Shown piece after piece: positions 23,627 to 31,467 of a stretch of DNA of 38,946 nt; position 1 is the stretch's first letter, and each line of letters begins with the position of its first letter. The notes beneath the pieces were generated by a model that had not been told where the DNA came from, made no database searches, and saw only the letters and a program-made list of their open reading frames with translations. The stretch comes from Acidimicrobiaceae bacterium (lineage in GTDB: Bacteria; Actinomycetota; Acidimicrobiia; Acidimicrobiales; RAAP-2). The translations under genes were made by a program, and so were the position numbers. Location: the NCBI GenBank assembly GCA_027315005.1, contig DAHUZT010000071.1:1-38946 (forward strand), given 5' to 3'.

Positions 23627-25906
23627 ATGGTCGGCGGGGGCGCGGCAAAACCGGTCGAGCCCGGTCCGCACGCGGGTACCTCGAGCGCCGGTGGGTCACA
23701 GGGCGGCGCAGGTGGCCGGAAGCTTCGCCAACTCTCCGAGCTCGATGTCTCGGTGCTGTCAGGGGTGGGGCCCGCCGTCCAGGCTGAGCTCGCCCAGCTC
23801 GGCATCGGGTCCGTGCTCGACCTCCTGACCCACTATCCCCGGCGCTATGTCGACGGGACCCGGCTGGTGCACATCGCCGAGGTCGTTCCCGGGGACAGCG
23901 TCTCGGTGCTGGCCGAGGTCACCCGGGTGAAGAGCGCAGGCCCCGGGTACGGTCGGGGGCGACGCCGGTCCCCCTCCCGTGTGGTGGCGGAGGTTGCCGA
24001 TGGCACCGGCACGATGAGCGTGGTGTTCTTCAACCAACCGTGGCGGTCGAAACAGCTCGTGGCGGGCACGCTGACCCTCCTCTTCGGGGAGGCCGGCACC
24101 TACGGCGGTAGCTTGCAGATGATCGGTCCCACCGCCGAGGTGCTCCGGTTGGCCGGCTCCGACCCCAACCCCACCGGTGGCCCTCCGGTCGGTCGGGTCT
24201 ATCCCGTCTATCCACTGTCGGAACGGACCCGACTCACCTCGGCCCGGATCGGCCGCTTCGTGGAGGAAGCGCTGGACCGTGCCGGGACCTTCGCCGATCC
24301 GCTCGCCACCGCCCGGCGGGACCTGCTCGGCCTGGTCGACCGCACCACCGCCTTCAACGGCATCCACCGGCCCGCTCACCTCGACGAGGTGCCACCGGCG
24401 AGGCGCCGCCTGGCCTTCGACGAGCTCTTCCGGCTGCAGCTCTCCCTCGTGCTCCGCCAGCACCGGCTGCAGGCCGACTCCCATGGCCTCCGCCACGTGG
24501 TGGCACGCGCCGACGGGACCCCGACCCTGCTCGAGCGCTTCCTGGACGGGCTCCCGTTCCGAGCGACGGCCGCCCAGATGCGGGCGATCGAAGAGATCCG
24601 GTCCGACCTGGCCGGTCCCCTACCGATGCATCGCCTCCTCCAGGGGGACGTGGGGGCAGGAAAGACGGTGGTGGCCCTGGCCGCCTTGCTGGTTGCGGTG
24701 GAAGGCGGCCATCAGGGCGCGTTCATGGCACCCACCGAGGTCCTCGCGGAGCAGCACGCCGCGTCGATCGTCTCGTTGGTGTCCTGCCTCGGCGCACCGG
24801 ATCAGGCGCCACCGGTGGCCGGTCGTCCGCCGCGTGTCGAGCTGCTCACCGCGAAGACGCCGACCCGAGAGCGCGCTCGGATCCATGCTGGGTTGCTGGA
24901 CGGTACCGTCGACCTCCTGGTCGGCACCCATGCCCTGCTCACCGATCAGGTGTCCTTCCGCTCCCTCGGGGCTGTCGTCATCGACGAACAGCACCGGTTC
25001 GGGGTCGAGCAACGGGCGGCGCTCCGGGCCAAGGGGCGCGGGGGTGACGGCCTTGGCCACGACCCCGACCTCCTGGTCATGACCGCGACGCCCATCCCCC
25101 GGACGGCGGCGATGGTGGTTTTCGGAGATCTGGACAGGACGGTGATCGACCAGTTGCCGCCCGGGCGGCAGCCGGTCACCACCCGATGGGCCCGCACACC
25201 CCTCGACGCCGAGGAGGCCTGGGCCAGGGTCCGTTCCGAAGTGGCCGACGGGCACCGTGCTTTCGTCGTCTGCCCGCTCGTGGAGGGTTCGCCGAGGGTC
25301 GAAGCGACCTCGGTGGTGGCCGAAGCCGAACGACTGGCCGGATCTGAGCTGCGCGGGATCAGCGTCGGTCTCCTGCATGGGCAGATGCCCGCGGCGGAGA
25401 AAGAGCGGGTGATGGACGGGTTCAGGCAGGGCCGGTATGCGGTGCTGGTGGCCACCACCGTCGTCGAGGTCGGGGTGGATGTGCCCGAGGCCACGGTCAT
25501 GGTGATCGAGGACGCCGACCGCTTCGGCATCGCCCAACTCCATCAGCTCCGAGGTCGGGTCGGGCGCGGGAGCTCCCCGTCGTGGTGCTACCTACTCTCG
25601 GCGGTCGATACCCCCGAGTCCGCCGCCCGCCTGGGTGCCGTGGAACGCTCGGGGGACGGGTTCGAGCTGGCCGAGGTCGATCTCGCACTGCGCGGCGAGG
25701 GGACCATCCTCGGAGCCCGCCAGAAGGGACGCAGCGACCTCCGACTCGCCCGCCTCCTGGTGGACCGGGACCTGGTGGTCGAGGCCCGGGAGACCGCCGA
25801 GGAGATCGTCTCCTCCGACCCCGGACTGGCCGAACACGGCCTGCTGGCCGAGGAGCTGGCGCTGTTCGTCGGCGCGGAGGAGGCCGAGTACCTCTTCAAG
25901 AGCTGA
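23627..25906 (+). CDS. recG: ATP-dependent DNA helicase RecG
   Basis: The 759-residue protein has a wedge/OB domain near the N-terminus (LLTHYPRRYVDGT, then the oligonucleotide-binding strands) and SF2 helicase motifs: GDVGAGKTVVALAALL (about 341-356), APTEVLAEQH, VGTHALL, DEQHRFGVEQR (about 453), MTATPIPRTAAM, LLHGQM, TTVVEVGVDVPEATVMVIED and QLRGRVGRG. RecG remodels stalled forks and Holliday junctions. An Arg/Gly-rich stretch (GYGRGRRRSPSR) lies within the wedge domain. The start is ATG 23627, but GTG 23603, overlapping the fakA stop as GTGA, is also possible. The reading frame is open far upstream only as a shadow of fakA. Confidence 0.95.
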   Translation: MVGGGAAKPVEPGPHAGTSSAGGSQGGAGGRKLRQLSELDVSVLSGVGPAVQAELAQLGIGSVLDLLTHYPRRYVDGTRLVHIAEVVPGDSVSVLAEVTRVKSAGPGYGRGRRRSPSRVVAEVADGTGTMSVVFFNQPWRSKQLVAGTLTLLFGEAGTYGGSLQMIGPTAEVLRLAGSDPNPTGGPPVGRVYPVYPLSERTRLTSARIGRFVEEALDRAGTFADPLATARRDLLGLVDRTTAFNGIHRPAHLDEVPPARRRLAFDELFRLQLSLVLRQHRLQADSHGLRHVVARADGTPTLLERFLDGLPFRATAAQMRAIEEIRSDLAGPLPMHRLLQGDVGAGKTVVALAALLVAVEGGHQGAFMAPTEVLAEQHAASIVSLVSCLGAPDQAPPVAGRPPRVELLTAKTPTRERARIHAGLLDGTVDLLVGTHALLTDQVSFRSLGAVVIDEQHRFGVEQRAALRAKGRGGDGLGHDPDLLVMTATPIPRTAAMVVFGDLDRTVIDQLPPGRQPVTTRWARTPLDAEEAWARVRSEVADGHRAFVVCPLVEGSPRVEATSVVAEAERLAGSELRGISVGLLHGQMPAAEKERVMDGFRQGRYAVLVATTVVEVGVDVPEATVMVIEDADRFGIAQLHQLRGRVGRGSSPSWCYLLSAVDTPESAARLGAVERSGDGFELAEVDLALRGEGTILGARQKGRSDLRLARLLVDRDLVVEARETAEEIVSSDPGLAEHGLLAEELALFVGAEEAEYLFKS

Positions 25907-25920
25907 CCGGTCGCACCGTT

Positions 25921-25941
25921 CGAACGCCGAACGCCGAACGC
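25921..25941 (+). repeat. Triple CGAACGC direct repeat after recG
   Basis: CGAACGC occurs three times without gaps at 25921-25927, 25928-25934 and 25935-25941. It lies in the recG-rsmD gap upstream of the rsmD promoter. It may be slippage or a protein-binding site; nothing shows which. Confidence 0.6.
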
Positions 25942-25998
25942 AGGGAGCATGTCGGCTCCGGTCGCCGGGAGACCCGATCACCGCACAGCCGAGCCCAG

Positions 25999-26004
25999 TA
26001 GTCT
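25999..26004 (+). promoter_or_regulatory. Candidate -10 box TAGTCT for leaderless rsmD
   Basis: TAGTCT ends 6 nt before the GTG at 26011 with no Shine-Dalgarno site. It implies that rsmD-coaD and the following genes can be transcribed separately from recG. Confidence 0.45.
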
Positions 26005-26010
26005 TCGTCG

Positions 26011-26628
26011 GTGCGAGTGATCGGCGGCGATCTGCGCGGCCGACGGCTACGGGCCCGGGCTCCCGGAACGATCCGTCCCACGAGCGACCGGGTCCGCGAG
26101 GCTGTCTTCGACATCCTGTTCAGCCTGGGTGGCGTGGAGGGGATGGTGGTGGCCGACCTCTTCGCAGGGACCGGCGCGGTCGGTATCGAGGCGCTTTCGA
26201 GGGGGGCCGCCTCGGTGACCTTCGTCGACCGCGACCCGCGGTCCATCGAAACCGTCCGAGCGAATCTGGCCTCGGTGGGTCTGTCCGATGCCGAGCGAAC
26301 CGGTGCCGCGGTCGTGGTCCGCTCCGACGTGGAGCGTTGGCTGTCGACGGCCGCCGATCGTTACGACCTCGTCGTGTTGGACCCGCCCTACGGCTTCGCC
26401 GAGTGGGACGGGCTGGTCGGGCGAATCCCCGCCGGTCTCGCCGTCCTCGAATCGGGCACCGAGGTGGTACCGCCGGCGGGCTGGGGCGTTCTCAGGTCCA
26501 GGCGGTATGGGGGTACGATCGTGACGGTGGTCCGGTTCGAGCCGGACGATGTACCGGGCAGAGCGGCAGGCAGAGCGGCAGGCAGAGCAAAAGGCAGAGA
26601 GACGGGCAAAGAGAAAGGTCTTCCGTGA
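26011..26628 (+). CDS. rsmD: 16S rRNA m2G966 methyltransferase RsmD
   Basis: The 205-residue protein has the RsmD pattern: RVIGGDLRGRRL, IRPTSDRVREAVFDILFS, VADLFAGTGAVGIEALSRGA (SAM-binding motif I), VTFVDRDPRSIE and LVVLDPPYGFAEWD (catalytic DPPY). It N2-methylates G966 of 16S rRNA in the small subunit. After the fold ends near residue 182 there is a tetrapeptide-repeat tail (GRAA, GRAA, GRAK, GRET), which is unusual. The TGA (26626-26628) overlaps the coaD GTG at 26625, so the two are translationally coupled. rsmD-coaD is a widely conserved pair. Confidence 0.92.
   Translation: MRVIGGDLRGRRLRARAPGTIRPTSDRVREAVFDILFSLGGVEGMVVADLFAGTGAVGIEALSRGAASVTFVDRDPRSIETVRANLASVGLSDAERTGAAVVVRSDVERWLSTAADRYDLVVLDPPYGFAEWDGLVGRIPAGLAVLESGTEVVPPAGWGVLRSRRYGGTIVTVVRFEPDDVPGRAAGRAAGRAKGRETGKEKGLP
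26557..26604 (+). repeat. Four 12-bp repeats at the 3' end of rsmD
   Basis: GGCAGAGCGGCA occurs twice (26557-26568, 26569-26580), then decays to GGCAGAGCAAAA (26581-26592) and GGCAGAGAGACG (26593-26604). The period is four codons, so the frame is kept. The tract grades into the purine-rich coaD ribosome-binding region. Confidence 0.75.
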
Positions 26629-27107
26629 GGATTGCGCTCATCCCGGGTTCGTTCGATCCGGTCCACAACGGGCATCTCGAAGTGATCGAAAGGGCATCGA
26701 GGCTCTTCGACGAAGTGGTGGTGGCCGCGCTCCGCAATCCGCAGAAGGGCGAAGCGCTCTTCGAACTCGGAGAGCGTAGAGAGATGCTCGAAGAGACCCT
26801 CTCCCATCTGGCGAACGTGCGCATCGTGTCGGTGGCCACCCTGGTGGTCAACGTCGCCCATGATGTCGGTGCGTCAGTCATCGTGAAGGGCCTTCGGGCG
26901 GTTTCCGACTTCGAGAACGAGTTGCAGATGGCACAGATGAACAAACAGCTCTCGGGGATGGAGACGCTGTTCCTGCCGACCAGTTCGGCTCACTCCTTCA
27001 TCGCGTCCCGACTGCTGCGCGAGGTGGCCCGTTTCGGTGGGGACGTCACCTCCTTCGTGCCCAAGGTCGTCGCAGTCCGGCTCGAGGAGAAGTTCGCCGG
27101 TGAGTGA
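26625..27107 (+). CDS. coaD: Phosphopantetheine adenylyltransferase
   Basis: The 160-residue protein is a textbook CoaD: IPGSFDPVHNGHLEVIERA with the nucleotidyl-transfer T/SxGH-type motif (HNGH), KGLRAVSDFENELQMAQMN, and FLPTSSAHSFIASRLLREVA with the ISSS-like segment. It adenylylates 4'-phosphopantetheine to dephospho-CoA, the fourth step of CoA synthesis; CoA supplies the arm that is put on the ACP encoded downstream. The GTG start overlaps the rsmD stop, and GAGAAAGG (26611-26618) lies 6 nt upstream. It overlaps the next gene by 8 nt. Confidence 0.96.
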   Translation: MRIALIPGSFDPVHNGHLEVIERASRLFDEVVVAALRNPQKGEALFELGERREMLEETLSHLANVRIVSVATLVVNVAHDVGASVIVKGLRAVSDFENELQMAQMNKQLSGMETLFLPTSSAHSFIASRLLREVARFGGDVTSFVPKVVAVRLEEKFAGE

Positions 27108-27708
27108 CGTGTTCGCCGATCTCGACCAACAGCGGCACCGGGGTGCCGGTTACGACGCCGAGACACTTGTCCGGAGCGCACTCGAGCTGGTCATGACTGC
27201 CAAGGCGATGCCGCTGTCGGCCTCGGTCATCGTTCCGCGTGACGAGTTGATCGATCTGCTCCAGGCGGCGATGGAGCAGATGCCCGACGAGTTGCGGCAG
27301 GCACGGTGGCTGCTCAAGGAGCGACAGGAGTTCATGGCCGAGAGATCACGGGAGGCCGATGCGCTGCTGGAGGATGTGCGGGTACAGGCGGAGCGGATGG
27401 TACAGCGCACCGAGATCGTGCGGCAGGCCAACCATGTGGCGCAGCGGATACTCGATGACGCCAACGAGGAGGCCCGCCGGCTCCGCCACGAAGCCGAGGA
27501 CTACGCCGATCAGAAGTTGGCCAGCTTCGAGATCGTCCTCGATCGAACCATGAAGACCGTCCAGGCCGGTCGGGAGAAGCTCCAGGTCGCTCCCATCCCG
27601 GCGATCGAGATCGGCGACCAGGGTGACACCACGGTGGTCGGCCCCGATGACGACCGAGTCCAGCCGGTCGGAGAGGCCGATGGCTTCTTCGACCAGGACC
27701 GTTCCTGA
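27100..27708 (+). CDS. SepIVA/DivIVA-like coiled-coil protein
   Basis: The 202-residue protein is mostly charged helix. Residues 1-60 contain ELIDLLQAAMEQMPDELRQA, and about 60-150 form a coiled coil (ERQEFMAERSREADALLEDV, RILDDANEEARRLRHEAEDY). The last 40 residues are acidic and unstructured (VVGPDDDRVQPVGEADG). Its place after coaD and before DUF177 matches the gene for SepIVA, which organises cell-envelope synthesis and septation in mycobacteria; identity is inferred from synteny plus coiled-coil character. The GTG at 27100 overlaps coaD by 8 nt and has GAGGAGA at 27083-27089. No membrane helix is present, so it is cytoplasmic or peripheral. Confidence 0.72.
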   Translation: MSDVFADLDQQRHRGAGYDAETLVRSALELVMTAKAMPLSASVIVPRDELIDLLQAAMEQMPDELRQARWLLKERQEFMAERSREADALLEDVRVQAERMVQRTEIVRQANHVAQRILDDANEEARRLRHEAEDYADQKLASFEIVLDRTMKTVQAGREKLQVAPIPAIEIGDQGDTTVVGPDDDRVQPVGEADGFFDQDRS

Positions 27709-27721
27709 CCGGAGGGACCAG

Positions 27722-28240
27722 ATGGCGGACGCGGTCCGTCCCTTCGCCGTCCCGGTGGCCGCACTGCGGAAGTCGACCGGTGCGACCCGTCGGGTGTCTC
27801 TCGAGGGGGCATTCGACGATCTGGCAGCGCTCGGGGTGGCCGTGCCGGCCGGGGAGCCTGTCCGGGTGACCCTCTCCCTGTCGTCCTATCCCGGTGGGAT
27901 CGTGGCCGCGGGTCGGGCCGTCACCCGCTGGTCGGGGGAGTGCCGTCGGTGTGGCGGGGTGGTGCGGGGAGCTCTCGACGTGGAGGTGCACGAGCGCTTC
28001 GCGCCCGATGGAGGTTCCCCGGCGAACGAGGATGCCTACCCACTCGTCGGGGACGAGCTGGACCTGGAACCGATGGTGCACGACTCGCTCCTGCTCGACC
28101 TGCCGCTGGCACCGCTGTGCCGCGTCGAGTGCCAGGGGTTGTGCCCGGTGTGCGGGGTGAACCGGAACCAGCACTCCTGCAGCTGCGCGCCGCCGCCAGA
28201 TCCACGTTGGGCCGCCCTCGATGCGCTACGTGATCGGTGA
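27722..28240 (+). CDS. DUF177 (YceD-like) protein
   Basis: The 172-residue protein has the YceD features: a beta-rich N-terminal half with GECRRCGGVVRGALDVEVHE and an acidic DELDLEPMVHDSLLLDLPLA segment, then CRVECQGLCPVCGVNRNQHS with paired cysteines. YceD/DUF177 proteins are nearly always encoded just before rpmF, as here, and have been linked to 23S rRNA maturation or large-subunit assembly. The second Cys cluster probably binds zinc. The ATG at 27722 has GGAGGG a few nt upstream. rpmF starts 29 nt downstream. Confidence 0.88.
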   Translation: MADAVRPFAVPVAALRKSTGATRRVSLEGAFDDLAALGVAVPAGEPVRVTLSLSSYPGGIVAAGRAVTRWSGECRRCGGVVRGALDVEVHERFAPDGGSPANEDAYPLVGDELDLEPMVHDSLLLDLPLAPLCRVECQGLCPVCGVNRNQHSCSCAPPPDPRWAALDALRDR

Positions 28241-28269
28241 GGTCCCCGTTGACATAGGATGCCGGGTCT

Positions 28270-28449
28270 ATGGCAGTCCCGAAGAAGAAGACCTCGAAGT
28301 CGAAGAGCCGCAGCCGTAGGGCCTCCAACTGGGTGCTCCGGTCACCTGCACGTTCGCTGTGCCCGCAGTGCAACCGAGCCAAGCTTCCCCACGTGGTCTG
28401 CCCGAACTGCGGTTGGTACAGGGGCCGCCAGGCGCTCGAAGTCGAGTAG
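28270..28449 (+). CDS. rpmF: 50S ribosomal protein L32 (zinc-binding form)
   Basis: The 59-residue protein begins MAVPKKKTSKSKSRSRRASN, then WVLRS, then CPQC...CPNC, the C+ zinc ribbon of L32, and ends RGRQALEVE. L32 is a small large-subunit protein near the peptidyl-transferase region. It lies between the DUF177 gene and plsX, the standard arrangement. A TTGACA at 28249-28254 runs straight into TAGGAT (28255-28260), 9 nt before the ATG; the spacing excludes them as one -35/-10 pair, but TAGGAT could be a -10 for a nearly leaderless transcript. Confidence 0.97.
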   Translation: MAVPKKKTSKSKSRSRRASNWVLRSPARSLCPQCNRAKLPHVVCPNCGWYRGRQALEVE

Positions 28450-28456
28450 CCCGATC

Positions 28457-29482
28457 ATGGCGAGGGGCGGGACGCGACCGGAGGGCCGGTCCTTCGAGGC
28501 GCTTCCGGTAGCCGTCGACGCGATGGGTGGTGACCGCGCACCTGCCGAGATCGTGAAGGGTGCCCGCCAGGTCAGCGAGCTGGGCGGCATCGACGTGGTG
28601 CTGGTCGGTCAGCCAGGGCGGCTGGGTGACATCGGCGGGTTGGCGCTGATCGAGGCGTCCGAGGTCATCGGCATGGACGACGATCCGGGCCAGGGGGTGC
28701 GGCGGAAGAAGGACTCGTCCCTCGTCCGCGCGGCAGAGGCTGTACGCGACGGGAAGGCGATGGCCATGGTCTCGGCCGGCAACACCGGGGCCGCCATGGC
28801 ATCAGCCCTTTTCCGGATGGGACGGCTGCGAGGGGTGATCAGGCCGGCCATCGCCACCCCGATCCCCAACGTGGAGCGCTCGTGGCCGACCGTCCTGATC
28901 GACTCCGGCGCCAATGCGGAGTGCACCGGTGCGATGTTGGAACAGTTCGCCGCCATGGGTGCCGCGTTCAGCCGCAAGCGGTACGGGCTGGAGCGGCCCC
29001 GGCTCGGACTGCTGTCGATCGGCGAGGAACGGTCCAAGGGGACCCCACTGGTCAAGGAGGCCCACACCCTGTTGGAGTCGAGTGCCGAACCGTCCGGATT
29101 CGACTTCGTCGGCAACGTCGAGGGACGGGACTTCTTCGACGCCGGGGTGGACGTCATCGTCACCGACGGGTTCACCGGCAATGTGGCACTCAAGACCCTG
29201 GAGGGATCCCTGCGCTTCCTCATCGACGCCCTGGGCGACATTCTCGGACGGCCCGAAGTGCGTGAGACGGCCGATGCCCTCTACCCCCACCTCCTGCCTC
29301 TGGCCACCGCGCTCGACCCCGAGCACACCGGTGGGGCCATGCTGCTCGGGGTGGACGGGGTGTGCGTCATCAGCCACGGTTCGTCCTCGTCGGTGGCGGT
29401 GGTCAATGCGGTCACCGTGGCCCACGACCTCGCCGTCGCCGGACTGGTCGAGGCCGTGGCCGCCTCGGTCAAGCAGGCGTAG
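28457..29482 (+). CDS. plsX: Phosphate acyltransferase PlsX
   Basis: The 341-residue protein has the PlsX sequence path: LPVAVDAMGGDRAPAEIVKG, DDDPGQGVRRKKDSSLVRAA, VSAGNTGAAMASALF, PTVLIDSGANAEC, GLLSIGEERSKGTPLVKEAH, FVGNVEGRDFFDAGVDVIVT and DGFTGNVALKTLEG. PlsX swaps acyl chains between acyl-ACP and phosphate to form acyl-phosphate for PlsY, the first committed step of phospholipid synthesis. ATG 28457 is 7 nt after the rpmF stop. Where acpP would commonly follow, a glycosylation and lipid block intervenes. The upstream FakA-like protein would feed the same pool. Confidence 0.96.
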   Translation: MARGGTRPEGRSFEALPVAVDAMGGDRAPAEIVKGARQVSELGGIDVVLVGQPGRLGDIGGLALIEASEVIGMDDDPGQGVRRKKDSSLVRAAEAVRDGKAMAMVSAGNTGAAMASALFRMGRLRGVIRPAIATPIPNVERSWPTVLIDSGANAECTGAMLEQFAAMGAAFSRKRYGLERPRLGLLSIGEERSKGTPLVKEAHTLLESSAEPSGFDFVGNVEGRDFFDAGVDVIVTDGFTGNVALKTLEGSLRFLIDALGDILGRPEVRETADALYPHLLPLATALDPEHTGGAMLLGVDGVCVISHGSSSSVAVVNAVTVAHDLAVAGLVEAVAASVKQA

Positions 29483-29495
29483 AGGTCAGCCCGGC

Positions 29496-30662
29496 ATGAT
29501 CAGGTGCCTGCTGGCGGCACCGAGCCCCGGCGCCGACGACGAGAGCGGCGACGTGCAGTATTGCCGCGATCTCCTGGCTGAGCCACCTCCGGGAGTGGAG
29601 TACGTCACCTACCCCGAGGCGATGGATTCCGGGGAGATCCGGGACATGCCCACCTTCCGCCGGGGAGTACCACTGTTTCGTTCGCCGAGTGCCGTGGTGA
29701 CCGCCTCGGTCCGGGCCGGCCTGCACGGGCTGCGGCGGATCGGGATGCTCCTGCCCGATCCCGTGCACTGGTGGGAGATCGTCGGCCGGTTCGACCTGAT
29801 CCACGACCACTGCTTCGCGCTCCACCTGTCGGGCCGGGTTCCACCGGTGGTGACGACCGACAGTGCGGGCACCTTCTGGTACTGGACCGCTGCCCGGGGT
29901 CTCGGCGAGAAACGGGTGTGGACCCTGTTGCGGCGCGAGAGGCGGCTGGCGGAATTGATCGGGTACGTCCATCCCACTGTCACCCCGGACGCCGCCGCCG
30001 AGGCGCTCTACTTCGTGTCCCAGGGCAGGGAGCTCGCGCTCCGCCTGGGCATCGACACCGCCTCCGTCACCACCGCCCCGGCGGGCGTGCCCGGCGCCTT
30101 CGAGGCTGCCCCCCTGGCTCTCGATCCACCAACCCTGCTCTTCGTCGCCCGCCAGTTCGACATCAAAGGTGGACCGGAAGCTCTCGCCGTGCTGCGAACG
30201 GTACGGAGCCGATTGCCGCAATGCCGACTCCTCGTGGCGGGTTCCCCGCTGGACGATCCGGTCATCGACGGCGTCGAGTGGCTCGGCCCCCGGTCGCGCA
30301 AGGAGCTCTACGAGCAGGTGTACCCCAGAGCCGATCTGTTCGTCTACCCGACCAAGTTCGACTGCGCCCCACTGGTGGTGGCCGAGGCCCTCGCCCACGG
30401 GATCCCGGTCGTGGCCCCCGCTGCGTTCGGACTCCCCGATCTGGTCCGGACCGGGACCACCGGCGTGCTGGTCGAGCCCGGCCGAACCGACCAGCTCGCC
30501 GATGCGGTCCTCGCGCTCCTCGGGGACCCGCTCCGGCTGCGACGCTTGGGGACGTGTGCCCGAGAGGATTTCGAGGTCCGGCTGTCGACGGGCGCCCGGA
30601 ACCGGCTGCTGTCCGATGCCTACGCACGGGCCCTCGCTCACCCCGGTCACCGGGTTCGTTGA
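29496..30662 (+). CDS. GT4-type glycosyltransferase
   Basis: The 388-residue protein is a GT-B fold transferase. The N-terminal half has FDLIHDHCFALHLSGRVPPV, the acceptor side. The C-terminal half has LLFVARQFDIKGGPEALAVL (donor-binding strand), YPRADLFVYPTKFDCAPLVV and EALAHGIPVVAPAAFGLPDL, the family 4 nucleotide-sugar motif. It transfers a sugar from a nucleotide donor, probably to a surface glycan; the donor and acceptor are unknown. It has no membrane helix. It begins 13 nt after plsX with GAGG upstream, so it is likely co-transcribed with plsX. The LicD-like gene and CDP-sugar genes follow. Confidence 0.8.
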   Translation: MIRCLLAAPSPGADDESGDVQYCRDLLAEPPPGVEYVTYPEAMDSGEIRDMPTFRRGVPLFRSPSAVVTASVRAGLHGLRRIGMLLPDPVHWWEIVGRFDLIHDHCFALHLSGRVPPVVTTDSAGTFWYWTAARGLGEKRVWTLLRRERRLAELIGYVHPTVTPDAAAEALYFVSQGRELALRLGIDTASVTTAPAGVPGAFEAAPLALDPPTLLFVARQFDIKGGPEALAVLRTVRSRLPQCRLLVAGSPLDDPVIDGVEWLGPRSRKELYEQVYPRADLFVYPTKFDCAPLVVAEALAHGIPVVAPAAFGLPDLVRTGTTGVLVEPGRTDQLADAVLALLGDPLRLRRLGTCAREDFEVRLSTGARNRLLSDAYARALAHPGHRVR

Positions 30663-30759
30663 CCGCATCCGGCCGGCTTCGCCACGCCGTGGCCCGGGGC
30701 CTGCTCCCATTCGGTATGTCTTGGGTGCGCTCTCGGTGGAAGCCCGCCGGTGGAGCGCC

Positions 30760-30765
30760 TACGAT
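30760..30765 (+). promoter_or_regulatory. Candidate -10 box TACGAT for the leaderless LicD-like gene
   Basis: TACGAT ends 6 nt before the ATG at 30772 with no Shine-Dalgarno site. It suggests that the LicD-like and CDP-sugar genes form their own transcription unit. Confidence 0.45.
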
Positions 30766-30771
30766 GCCCCC

Positions 30772-31467
30772 ATGAGGGGTCTCGAGGCGGTGACGGGACA
30801 GCTGCGCGCGGCCGTGCCGGCGCCGATCAGGCGGGCGAACCGGGTGCGCAGGTTCGCTCGCAACCTGCGCCTGCTCAACGACGTCCTGGCGGACACCCCG
30901 ATGGCCGGCCGCTACTGGGTCATCGGTGGGCTGCTGATCGGGTGGGCCCGCGAGGGGCAGCTCCTTTCGTTCGACGCCCGCGACGCCGATTTCGGCTTCT
31001 GGGAAGACGATCTCCCCCTCCTCGAAGGATGCTTCGAAGCCCTCGAACGCCGGGGCTTCTCGCTGTCGGGGACCTACATCGGAACCAGGGGAACCATCGC
31101 CGAGCACTCGTTCTCGCGCCAGGGGGTCCGCTTCGACTTCTTGACCATGCGCCGGATCGGAGACGAGATCCACTACTGCGGCTTCGGCCCCGAGGATGGC
31201 TCGTGGTGGGAGATCGAGTCGACGGTTCCCAACCAGGAGACCGTTCCCTTCGACTTCCTCGGTCGCACCTGGCACAAGCTGGCCGACCACGAGCTGGCGC
31301 TCGACGTCGCCTACGGCAACTGGAGGGTACCCGACCCGGACTGGGACTACCTGCACGCGCCGAACATCGTTGCCCGCCGACCGTGGACTCCCGAGCGCCC
31401 GACCGTCCCCGGGAGCGGGCGGGACTCCGGCGCGGAGTCACCGATCAGAGCCGTCGACGGCCGATGA
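30772..31467 (+). CDS. LicD/fukutin-like phosphotransferase family protein
   Basis: Of 231 residues, 48-75 carry the fukutin/LicD nucleotidyltransferase-like core: YWVIGGLLIGWAREGQLL, then SFDARDADFGF with metal-binding Asp68, Asp71 and Asp73. GVRFDFLTMRR and a C-terminal GNWRVPDPDWDYL (the typical Y-G-x-W-x-x-P closing motif) support this. Relatives transfer phosphocholine (LicD) or ribitol phosphate (fukutin, FKRP) from CDP-linked donors. The next two genes make a CDP-sugar, so a CDP-linked donor is plausible here, though not shown. The ATGA overlap with rfbF (31464-31467) indicates coupling. No signal peptide is present. Confidence 0.8.
   Translation: MRGLEAVTGQLRAAVPAPIRRANRVRRFARNLRLLNDVLADTPMAGRYWVIGGLLIGWAREGQLLSFDARDADFGFWEDDLPLLEGCFEALERRGFSLSGTYIGTRGTIAEHSFSRQGVRFDFLTMRRIGDEIHYCGFGPEDGSWWEIESTVPNQETVPFDFLGRTWHKLADHELALDVAYGNWRVPDPDWDYLHAPNIVARRPWTPERPTVPGSGRDSGAESPIRAVDGR

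Noticed and set aside
28249-28260. TTGACA followed by TAGGAT as a promoter for rpmF
   Set aside because: The two hexamers are directly adjacent with no spacer, so they cannot be one -35/-10 pair. TAGGAT alone remains possible.
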